Below, piece after piece: positions 1-5,916 of a stretch of DNA of 7,727 bases. The position numbers and the translations under genes were made by a program. Source of the stretch: Bacteroidota bacterium. GTDB taxonomy: Bacteria; Bacteroidota; Bacteroidia; Bacteroidales; UBA10428. The notes below the pieces were generated by a model that saw nothing but the letters and a program-made list of their open reading frames with translations, ran no database searches and was not told where the DNA came from. The stretch spans positions 1 through 7,727 of the forward strand of contig JAJUGM010000151.1 of NCBI GenBank assembly GCA_029268165.1, given 5' to 3'. How positions within the stretch are numbered: the first letter of the stretch is position 1; every line of letters begins with the position of its first letter.

Positions 1-886
1 GTGATGATGAGAGGTTTGAAACCGTATTTCCGGGTGTGTTCTGTAAAACGTAATCAGCAACAGCAACCAGTGTATATTCTTCGCCAAACATGCTGCCGTC
101 TTCACATATAATTGCCAGCCTGTCGACATCAGGATCAACAACAAAGCCTAAATCGGCTTTTTTATTTTTCACGGTATCTGAAATTACACCCAGATGCTGG
201 GGCAGAGGTTCAGGATTATGCGGAAATTCGCCTGTCGGTTCACAATATATTTCAATAATTTCCGCAATGCCTAACTCCCTGAGTAATTGAGGTATTATTA
301 TCCCTCCTACTGAATTTACGCAATCAATGGCAACTTTAAAACGGCTTTTTCTAATGGCAGGCACATCCACTAAGGGAAGTTTCAATATCTGCCTTATGTG
401 AAATTCATTCATTTCATGGTTCATATTTATATGGCCTAGTTCGTCAACACCGGCATAATCATAGTCCGCATTTTCTGCTGTTTTAAGTATTTCCTCGCCA
501 TCCTCCGCAGATAAAAATTCACCTGATGCATTTAGTAATTTTAAGGCATTCCATTGTCGCGGATTGTGGCTTGCAGTAAGGATAATGCCGCCGTTTGCTT
601 TCAAATGTTGTACAGCTATTTCAACTGTGGGGGTTGATGCAAAACCAAGATTTATGATATCAATGCCCATGCCGGCAAGTGTTCCTGTAACTATTTGTTC
701 AGCCATTTTACCAGATATGCGTGCGTCACGGCCTATAACAGCTGCAGGTTTTGCTGTACTGGTCCTGCTTTTTATCCATACACCATAAGCTGAGGTGTAT
801 TTTACTATATCGGCCGGCGTGAATCCTTCTCCGGCTTTGCCTCCTATTGTGCCCCGAATGCCTGAAATCGATTTGATTAATGCCAT
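1..886 (-). CDS. glmM: Phosphoglucosamine mutase GlmM, N-terminal part (cut by window edge)
   Basis: GlmM converts glucosamine-6-phosphate to glucosamine-1-phosphate in the cytoplasm, a step towards UDP-GlcNAc for peptidoglycan and lipopolysaccharide. I translated the reverse strand by hand: 295 codons are open from the ATG at 886-884 to the window edge, about two thirds of a usual protein of roughly 450-460 residues. It opens MALIKSISGIRGTIGG, the typical start in Bacteroidota. The phosphoserine loop TASHNP lies at residues 104-109, with Ser106 the expected phosphorylated residue. The metal loop DPDVDR lies at 251-256, with Asp251, Asp253 and Asp255 the likely Mg ligands. The sugar-binding and C-terminal phosphate-binding domains are outside the window. 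No Shine-Dalgarno sequence precedes the start. It is transcribed away from the pseudouridine synthase gene. Phosphomannomutase or phosphoglucomutase activity is the alternative within this superfamily; the N-terminal form favours GlmM. Confidence 0.93.
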   Translation of the reverse strand, partial: MALIKSISGIRGTIGGKAGEGFTPADIVKYTSAYGVWIKSRTSTAKPAAVIGRDARISGKMAEQIVTGTLAGMGIDIINLGFASTPTVEIAVQHLKANGGIILTASHNPRQWNALKLLNASGEFLSAEDGEEILKTAENADYDYAGVDELGHINMNHEMNEFHIRQILKLPLVDVPAIRKSRFKVAIDCVNSVGGIIIPQLLRELGIAEIIEIYCEPTGEFPHNPEPLPQHLGVISDTVKNKKADLGFVVDPDVDRLAIICEDGSMFGEEYTLVAVADYVLQNTPGNTVSNLSSS

Positions 887-1106
887 AAAGTTTAACAAAT
901 TTTATATTTCTTTACGCGTTGAAATTTTGTAATTTTATTAGAAGAAGCTTATCAATAATTTATTTTAAAACTCTGAATATTAAATTAATAAAACCTCAAA
1001 AGAGGAATAAGTCATTTTTTAAAATTACAAATTGTAATGAAAGAAAAGAATTTCAGGAAAAATTATTTTTTTATTATGCGATTAATTTTTTAATTATAAT
1101 TAAGCC
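887..1106. other. Divergent intergenic spacer between glmM and the pseudouridine synthase gene
   Basis: This 220-base, very A/T-rich spacer must hold the promoters for both divergent genes. I scanned both strands for the Bacteroidota -7 element TAnnTTTG and found no exact match. The nearest is on the minus strand, TAAAATTTG around 895-903, with a three-base spacer and almost touching the glmM start. The spacer also holds the inverted repeats listed separately. I see no gene or RNA in it. Confidence 0.6.
1024..1038. promoter_or_regulatory. 15-bp palindrome ATTACAA-A-TTGTAAT, possible operator
   Basis: The arms ATTACAA (1024-1030) and TTGTAAT (1032-1038) are perfect reverse complements around one central A, about 70 bases before the pseudouridine synthase start. 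The left arm and its flank (TAAAATTACAAA, 1020-1031) recur inverted at 926-937 (TTTGTAATTTTA), nearer glmM. This is the symmetry expected of a dimeric regulator site, but the spacer is so A/T-rich that chance is a real alternative. No regulator gene is in the window. Confidence 0.3.
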
Positions 1107-1973
1107 ATGGCTGCAATGAAAAATACCCGCAGGGGAGGATCCCTGTCAGGAAGCAGAAAGGTTGCTTCAAAAGCATCAGGCACAAAGGGATCAACCCGCA
1201 AAATATTAAAAAATAAAAAGCAGGCTAAAGACATGCCTAAAATTAAACACGAGGACGAACTGATTCGTCTGAATAAGTACATTGCCAGCACCGGATTATG
1301 TTCGCGACGTGAGGCTGATGAACTCATACAGGCAGGGTTAATTTCGGTTAATGATAAGCTTGTGACCGAAGTGGGCACCAAAGTTAAACCTTCAGATACC
1401 ATTAAATACAATGGCGAACGGCTTAAAGAAGAAAAGAAGGTGTATATTTTGATGAACAAACCTAAAGATTATATTGCCACCCTTGAGGATCCACATGCCC
1501 ATAAAACGGTTATTGACCTCATTAAGGGCTCCTGTCGTGAGCGGGTTTATCCCGTTGGCAGGCTCGACAGAAACACTACTGGTGTTTTATTGCTTACCAA
1601 CGATGGCGAACTGACCAAAAGATTAACGCACCCAAAGTTTGAAAAGATGAAAATATATCATGTTGAACTCAATAAAAACCTGAAGCCTGCTGATATGGAA
1701 AAAATTGCAACAGGTATAATGCTTGAAGATGGATTTATAAAAGCTGATACGATAAGTTATGTTAATCCGAATGACAAAAAGCAAATCGGGATTGAAATAC
1801 ATTCGGGCCGTAACAGAATTGTGAGGCGAATATTTGAACACCTCGGATATGAAATCCGTAAACTCGACCGGGTTTATTTTGCCGGTCTTACCAAGAAAGG
1901 CCTGTCAAGGGGTGAATGGCGGTTTCTTACGGAAAAAGAGATTAATATGTTGAAAATGAATGCGTTTAAATGA
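1107..1973 (+). CDS. rluB: RsuA/RluB-family 23S rRNA pseudouridine synthase
   Basis: Enzymes of this family isomerise a specific uridine in ribosomal RNA to pseudouridine. The 288-residue product has a Lys/Arg-rich leader (about 1-50), then an S4 RNA-binding domain (about 53-100, IRLNKYIASTGLCSRREADE), then the catalytic domain. The signature GRLDRNTTGVLLLTNDG begins at residue 151, making Asp154 the expected catalytic aspartate. The family's later conserved segment GRNRIVRRIFEHLGY lies at 234-248. The S4 domain argues against RluE, and the signature resembles RluB more than RsuA or RluF, but the exact target uridine cannot be read from sequence. The ATG at 1107 gives the longest frame. ATGs at codons 4 and 43 also keep the S4 domain, so the basic leader's start is uncertain. 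Six bases separate its stop from the HIT gene, suggesting co-transcription. Confidence 0.93.
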   Translation: MAAMKNTRRGGSLSGSRKVASKASGTKGSTRKILKNKKQAKDMPKIKHEDELIRLNKYIASTGLCSRREADELIQAGLISVNDKLVTEVGTKVKPSDTIKYNGERLKEEKKVYILMNKPKDYIATLEDPHAHKTVIDLIKGSCRERVYPVGRLDRNTTGVLLLTNDGELTKRLTHPKFEKMKIYHVELNKNLKPADMEKIATGIMLEDGFIKADTISYVNPNDKKQIGIEIHSGRNRIVRRIFEHLGYEIRKLDRVYFAGLTKKGLSRGEWRFLTEKEINMLKMNAFK

Positions 1974-1979
1974 TCGGAT

Positions 1980-2477
1980 ATGACTAAGGAAGTTAATAAC
2001 CAAGCCTCTATCAGTTGTCCATTTTGCAGCCCGGATATTAACGATTGCATTTTTCTCGAATCAGAAAATTTTAAAGTAATATATAATATTGCCCCGGTCC
2101 TGCCCGGGCATTCGCTTGTGATTCCTGTAAATCACTTTACCAGTTTTGTTGAATTAGATGAAGAACAATTACTGGAGTTCATGCAAATAACCCAGGAGGG
2201 GATCAGGATTCTCTGTAATGCTTTTAATACTGATGCTTTTGATTTGTCACTACAGGAAAAACCTGAGGCCGGGCAAACCATTGAACATCTGCATCTCCAT
2301 ATTGTTCCAAGATTGAAGAATGACCTGCCACGCCCGGGCGATTGGTATCCTTTGGTGCACAAGAATGATGACAATATAATTGAAAATGAAAAACGACGAC
2401 GTTTATCAGATAAAGAAATGGAAATAATTGTTGATAAATTGCGCGCAGTGGCTGCTAAACCGGAAATGCGTGTTTAG
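1980..2477 (+). CDS. FHIT-like HIT-family nucleotide hydrolase
   Basis: HIT proteins hydrolyse or transfer nucleoside phosphates through a nucleotidyl-histidine intermediate; the FHIT branch cleaves diadenosine polyphosphates such as Ap3A and Ap4A. The 165-residue product carries the triad HLHLHIVPR at 103-111, with His105 the expected nucleophile. Just before it, QEKPEAGQTIEH (92-103) matches the FHIT segment QDGPEAGQTVKH, including the Gln eleven residues ahead of the first triad His. This favours FHIT over HINT. CPFC at 13-16 could bind zinc together with His residues, as in some bacterial HIT proteins; that is inference. LPGHSLVIPVNH (41-52) is the usual first part of the nucleotide pocket. 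It starts six bases after the pseudouridine synthase stop and ends 23 bases before the next gene, so it is probably co-transcribed with both. Substrate is unproven. Confidence 0.9.
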   Translation: MTKEVNNQASISCPFCSPDINDCIFLESENFKVIYNIAPVLPGHSLVIPVNHFTSFVELDEEQLLEFMQITQEGIRILCNAFNTDAFDLSLQEKPEAGQTIEHLHLHIVPRLKNDLPRPGDWYPLVHKNDDNIIENEKRRRLSDKEMEIIVDKLRAVAAKPEMRV

Positions 2478-2500
2478 ATACTACTAAAATTAAAATATCC

Positions 2501-3346
2501 ATGAAAAAAGTATTATTTTGGCTCCTCAGCCTATGCATTAGTTTAGTTTTTTTGCAATGTAAATCTATCCGTTCAGTTTATTTAAGTGAAATTAATGAAG
2601 CAACAGCTCTTTATCCTCTGCCTGATTCCATACCGGTGATTTCTGATGAAACTATTCAGAATCTGCCTCCACCGGTGCAGCGATATATTATCAATGCAAA
2701 TTTGATTGGCAAACCGCTGATGTATAATTTCAGGATTGATATGGAAGGTGATTTCAGTATGCGTGAAAATTCAAAATATCTTAAGGTTAAAACTGAACAG
2801 TTGAATATTTGTCAGACTCCCTTACGCCTTTATTTTATTTATACTTCGTTAATGGGCGTTATACCTATGAGAGGCAGGGATGCATTCATCAATGGGCATG
2901 GGCATATGTTCGGAAGACTGGCCGGATTTAAGATATTTGACGAAAAATCGCAGGAAATGGATAAGTCGGGACTGGTTACTTACCTGAATGATATGATTTT
3001 AGTACCACTGGGGTGCCTTAACCCAAATATCCGTTGGGAAAAGTTGGACAGCCTTTCAGCCCGCGCTTCCATCACTTTCAATAACATCAGTGTTTCGGCA
3101 ACAGTGTATTTTAACGAAAAAGGGGAACTGGTTAACTTTATTACGGATGATCGTTATAAGTCAACAGGTAAAGGCAAATATGCCCGGATACGGTGGTCAA
3201 CCCCTGTTACTGCTTATGGAGAGATTAACGGAATAAAAATGTGCACTGCGGCAAACGCAATTTGGCATAATCCCGAAGGGGATTATACTTACGCACGGTT
3301 CAGGGTGAAAGATTTCAGGTATAATGTTGTTTGTGGCAAATGGTAA
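2501..3346 (+). CDS. Lipoprotein of the DUF6544/DUF6920 type, function unknown
   Basis: The 281-residue product begins with MKK, a hydrophobic stretch, and a Cys at residue 20 in LVFLQC. The Gln before the Cys is unusual for a lipobox, so lipid attachment is likely but not certain. The mature part has the conserved pattern I associate with DUF6544/DUF6920: LPPPVQRYI at 55-63, then GKP (70-72), GDF (83-85), a RGRDAFINGHGHM block (124-136), EMDKSGLVTYLND (152-164), a W at 179, and a late YGEINGIKM segment followed by IWHNPEGDYTYARFRV. The family has no established reaction. It follows the HIT gene by 23 bases and may share its transcript. No Shine-Dalgarno sequence is seen; the upstream bases are A/T-rich. 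The family call comes from remembered motifs and needs a profile search. Confidence 0.75.
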   Translation: MKKVLFWLLSLCISLVFLQCKSIRSVYLSEINEATALYPLPDSIPVISDETIQNLPPPVQRYIINANLIGKPLMYNFRIDMEGDFSMRENSKYLKVKTEQLNICQTPLRLYFIYTSLMGVIPMRGRDAFINGHGHMFGRLAGFKIFDEKSQEMDKSGLVTYLNDMILVPLGCLNPNIRWEKLDSLSARASITFNNISVSATVYFNEKGELVNFITDDRYKSTGKGKYARIRWSTPVTAYGEINGIKMCTAANAIWHNPEGDYTYARFRVKDFRYNVVCGKW

Positions 3347-3366
3347 AAAGCTTTCCAAATGATATA

Positions 3367-3396
3367 TTGAACTAAATTTAAAAATGATTACTTTTG
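3367..3396 (+). promoter_or_regulatory. Bacteroidota-type promoter of the toxin-antitoxin pair
   Basis: TTG at 3367-3369 and TACTTTTG at 3389-3396 match the phylum's -33 (TTG) and -7 (TAnnTTTG) elements exactly, with 19 bases between them, inside the usual spacing. The -7 element ends only four bases before the antitoxin ATG at 3401. Transcription would therefore start at or very near the A of the ATG, implying a leaderless message. Confidence 0.7.
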
Positions 3397-3400
3397 TATT

Positions 3401-3610
3401 ATGAGAACTATAAAAAATATTGAAACAAAGATTAATCAATTATCTCCAGGAATGCTTGGAGAATTAGACCATTATTTGGACTATTTGCTAAATAAAAGGA
3501 ATGTTAGAAAACCTAAAAAATTAAAACAAAACTGGGCTGGGGGATTAAAGGATATCAAACTGACTTCAATTGAATTACAAAAATTAGCGCTTCATTGGAG
3601 ACAAAAGTAA
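3401..3610 (+). CDS. DUF2281-like antitoxin, partner of the PIN toxin
   Basis: This 69-residue protein is the likely antitoxin of a type II pair. It would bind the PIN toxin and probably repress its own promoter. The first half (MRTIKNIETKINQLSPGMLG, then ELDHYLDYLL) looks helical, with LDHYLDYLL typical of DUF2281-like antitoxins. A basic linker KRNVRKPKKLKQ follows. The C-terminal half contains W-A-G-G-L and ends LTSIELQKLALHWRQK, the usual toxin-contacting tail of this group. The ATG at 3401 sits four bases after the promoter's -7 element, and there is no room for a ribosome binding site. The next in-frame Met is codon 18, which would remove the conserved N-terminal part. Its last 16 bases overlap the toxin start. 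Family assignment is from remembered patterns, but size, order and the adjacent PIN gene support it. Confidence 0.82.
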   Translation: MRTIKNIETKINQLSPGMLGELDHYLDYLLNKRNVRKPKKLKQNWAGGLKDIKLTSIELQKLALHWRQK

Positions 3611-4014
3611 GATATCTGGTTGATACCAACGTTTGGCTTGAGCGACTTTTAGATCAGGAAAAATCAGTTGTTGTTTCAAAGTTTTTTGATTTAATATCAA
3701 CTGATTCTTTATTTGTAAGTGATTTTTCAATACATTCAATAGGTGTAATATTATCCAGATTAAAGAAATATGATATTTTTAAGAAATTCATTAATGATTT
3801 ATTTATAAACGGGCAGATTGAATTATTATCGCTTGATTCGTCTGATTTATTAGATGTTATTGATAACATTCAAAGGTATAAAATTGATTTTGATGATTCA
3901 TACCAATTTTCAATTGCCCAAAAGTATGATCTGACTATTGTTACGTTTGATAAAGACTTTAATATTAAAGATATTAAGAAAAAAACTCCTGATGATATAG
4001 TCGGGAAAAAATAA
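3595..4014 (+). CDS. PIN-domain toxin (VapC-like ribonuclease), TTG start
   Basis: PIN toxins are Mg-dependent ribonucleases that cut tRNA, rRNA or mRNA when their antitoxin is lost. The 139-residue product shows YLVDTNVWLERLL at 8-20 (Asp10 as first metal ligand), FDDSYQFSIAQKYDLTIVTFD at 99-119 in two parts, with Asp101 and Asp119 as later ligands, and DKDF. At the usual second acidic position the segment reads DFSIHSIGVIL (43-53) with no Glu. Related Bacteroidota PIN proteins that I recall also show this. No ATG lies in frame before Asp10. An upstream TGA at 3571 leaves TTG at 3595 as the best start; ATT at 3583 is a rarer option. The 16-base overlap with the antitoxin suggests translational coupling. 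Two hand-counted 60-base stretches gave about 22-27% G+C, against 35% and 52% in samples from upstream genes, consistent with acquisition. Confidence 0.85.
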   Translation: METKVRYLVDTNVWLERLLDQEKSVVVSKFFDLISTDSLFVSDFSIHSIGVILSRLKKYDIFKKFINDLFINGQIELLSLDSSDLLDVIDNIQRYKIDFDDSYQFSIAQKYDLTIVTFDKDFNIKDIKKKTPDDIVGKK

Positions 4015-4330
4015 CAACAGGTCATAACATACTATAAGTGCTATTTGGACTGCATTACGGGCTTTAATGTGGCTCAACTAATGAAAATTATTAATGGTTT
4101 GCAATGATTGTGCTTCGAAATGCCAAACAGTACATATAATTATCATTAAGTATTAACCTAACATGGCTCTTAGAGTTTATTATCCTATTGCCTTTATTTT
4201 GACTTAATATATGTTCATTGGTTTTTTGATAAAACTTGTGTCATCGGATTTACCCAACAAAAATTTTAATATCAGGCAACTTTTTTAAGAAAATGATCGT
4301 CAAAATCAATATAAATAAAAAATTTCAATT
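4015..4330. other. Gene-free stretch after the toxin gene
   Basis: These 316 bases hold no credible gene; the longest ATG frame I noted is 14 codons at about 4163. The left half is occupied by the large imperfect inverted repeat listed separately. The right half (about 4165-4330) is plain A/T-rich sequence leading to the next lipoprotein gene. I found no exact TAnnTTTG in it on either strand, although that gene must have a promoter here. No terminator hairpin with a T-run is visible. Confidence 0.6.
4019..4159. repeat. Large imperfect inverted repeat directly after the toxin gene
   Basis: The arm ACTATAAGTGCTATTTGG (4031-4048) is nearly the reverse complement of CCAAACAGTACATATAAT (4123-4140): 14 of 18 positions pair, plus one G-T. 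Inside the arms, CATT (4053-4056) can pair with AATG (4119-4122), leaving ACTG unpaired on the left side only. Outside them, AGGT (4019-4022) matches ACCT (4156-4159). The loop is about 60-70 bases. It begins five bases after the toxin stop codon. It has the outline of a folded single-strand recombination site such as an integron attC, or a small mobile or repeated element. I do not see the canonical attC core GTTRRRY at the expected end, so no name is given. Confidence 0.5.
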
Positions 4331-5206
4331 ATGAGAACCTTGATCAGCCTATTTGCTTTTTTAGTTGTTATTTTCATTTACAATTCGTGTGAGTCTGAAA
4401 ATAATAGCACAAATAATCAGGGCTTCAGATTAAAATTTTCCGACGGGTCTGAGATTGTTGAAAAAGATATCGTATTTTACGATAGTTCTGCTCATCTGCT
4501 TTTTTTAAAGCACGATTTTGCTTTTAATGACTCTATGCCTGATTTTTATGCCATAGTGGATAATGATACAATTTATCAGGGGGTTATGCACCTTTGTTTT
4601 TTGTCAAGGATGCCGCTTAAACCAATTTTTATAACTGATTGTTACCATTACGGAAATAATATTATTGAAATAGACTGTTATTCTGAAAAGGATGATCTGC
4701 GCAATGACCCGAGAATTATTAATGCGCTGGCTGAAAAAGGGCTGTTACGCAATGGTTTGAGCTGCAGAATTGACAGCATTAGTATAAATTCTTCTGGTAA
4801 TCATTCCGATGTGGATTGTTCAATTACGGTCAGAAATCACGATAATATAGCTTATTATATTCCTGACCCTGCCAAAACAGGCAGTCTGAAATTCATGTAT
4901 TATACCGGTGGAGTATCATTTTATGAAACTCATACCCACATGAATTATTTTTTAAGATGGACTGATACAGAACCTGACTGGTATATCTTAACAATGAGCG
5001 ATTTAACGCTATTACAGGGCAATTCGGAAATTAGTTTCACCTTTGGTTCTTCGGATTATGATAAGATACCTGCCGGATTATACACGGCTTATTTCAGGTT
5101 TTATGGACTACAAAACAACACGTCAGGAGTTGATTTAAACCAGCCTGGTGGCCGAATATGGGTTGGCGGGGTAAAAGCCAAGATTGACAGCCTGGTGGTT
5201 GAATAA
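4331..5206 (+). CDS. Lipoprotein of unknown function
   Basis: The 291-residue product starts MRTLISLFAFLVVIF and reaches IYNSC with Cys at residue 20, a good lipobox, so it is probably an exported lipoprotein. After the Cys comes a short acidic, Asn/Ser-rich linker (ESENNSTNNQ) and then a mostly beta-looking region. Visible features are FSDGSEIVEKDIVFYDSSAH at 35-54, several Cys residues (for example in LCFLS, DCYHYG, IDCYSE, LSCRID and VDCSIT), and a C-terminal segment PAGLYTAYFRFYG followed by GGRIWVGGVKAKIDSLVVE. I do not recognise a domain. Several Cys in a secreted protein could form disulfides, which is inference. Upstream sequence is A-rich with no Shine-Dalgarno sequence. It stands alone: the toxin gene ends 316 bases before it and the next gene is convergent. 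Codon use looks ordinary and the frame is intact. Confidence 0.8.
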   Translation: MRTLISLFAFLVVIFIYNSCESENNSTNNQGFRLKFSDGSEIVEKDIVFYDSSAHLLFLKHDFAFNDSMPDFYAIVDNDTIYQGVMHLCFLSRMPLKPIFITDCYHYGNNIIEIDCYSEKDDLRNDPRIINALAEKGLLRNGLSCRIDSISINSSGNHSDVDCSITVRNHDNIAYYIPDPAKTGSLKFMYYTGGVSFYETHTHMNYFLRWTDTEPDWYILTMSDLTLLQGNSEISFTFGSSDYDKIPAGLYTAYFRFYGLQNNTSGVDLNQPGGRIWVGGVKAKIDSLVVE

Positions 5207-5292
5207 TTGAATGCATATCGGATACCAGATTAGGGATGGCTGATATTGAATGACAGATACCTGGTGAATGGCTGCCGATTATTGCTTACCGT
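5207..5292. other. Short convergent spacer, no clear terminator
   Basis: Eighty-six bases separate the stop codons of two converging genes. A bidirectional terminator would be expected, but the only pairing I find is a weak five-base ACCAG/CTGGT with a loop of about 35 bases and no T-run. Nothing else is seen. Confidence 0.5.
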
Positions 5293-5916
5293 TTACCTGC
5301 GTCCGGAACCTGATGTCTGTGTGCGTGTTTGCTGTTTTTGGCCCGATGAGGAACTACCGGTTGATTTTGAACGGGTTTGAGTAGAGGTTCGTGGAGTGCT
5401 GGTTGATTTGATTGTTTGTGCGTTAGTACTGCGTTGAACCCCTCTTTCACGGCTGTAGCTCTGTCTTTCGAGGTCGGGTCTTGATGTTGCTGTGCCTGAA
5501 GAGCGTGTAGTTGCCTGGTTTGAAGGTCTGGTTGTTGCAGGTTGCTGTGATTCAGGTTTCCATGTGTTGTTCTCACGTTTTTGCCATTCCTCTCCGGTTC
5601 TTCTGTATATATTCCCTTCTTTGTCTGTGTAAATATTATTTGCAGCAGGTGTTCTGGTAGTTGTCGTGGTGGTGCGCCTTGCAGGCGAAGTTGTCTGTGT
5701 TGAAGGAGGCCTTGAAGATGTTGAGGGGCGTGTAGACGGTTGGGTTGTAGCTGGTCTCGTAGCAGGATGGGTTTCAGTGCTTTTAACAACAGGGCGGGTA
5801 GAGGTTGATGGCCTTGTTGCCTGACGGGTTGATGTTTTTGTGACGCCGGTACTACTGGTTGCACGGCTTGAACTAACTGACTGCCTTGACGTTGAATATG
5901 ATGAGGTACTCCGCCT
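5293..5916 (-). repeat. Low-complexity Ser/Thr/Arg/Pro tail of the 802-residue protein
   Basis: Residues about 596-802 consist largely of Ser, Thr, Arg, Pro and Gln, with repeated short units such as ATRP, STRP and TRPS and a run of six Thr. It is basic and probably disordered, and could span or bind cell-wall or surface polymers or be glycosylated on Ser/Thr; these roles are inference. It ends SGSGRR. The compositional bias also creates long open frames in other registers. Confidence 0.75.

Noticed and set aside
890..910. glmM promoter -7 element TAAAATTTG on the minus strand
   Set aside because: The spacer is three bases instead of two, and it sits only about eight bases from the ATG with no good TTG partner identified.
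1100..1459. 119-codon open frame on the minus strand opposite the pseudouridine synthase start
   Set aside because: It is antisense to the clearly coding S4 region, and its sequence resembles no protein I know.
3347..3366. Terminator after the DUF6544-type lipoprotein gene (GGTAAAAAGCTTTCC)
   Set aside because: The symmetrical AAAGCTTT has no loop of usable size and no following T-run.
4015..4165. A canonical integron attC site
   Set aside because: The fold is suggestive, but the core GTTRRRY/RYYYAAC boxes are not found at the expected ends, and no integrase gene is in the window. It is kept only as an unnamed inverted repeat.
4163..4207. 14-codon ATG frame starting MALRVYYPIAF
   Set aside because: It is too short, has no start context, and nothing recognisable in its sequence.
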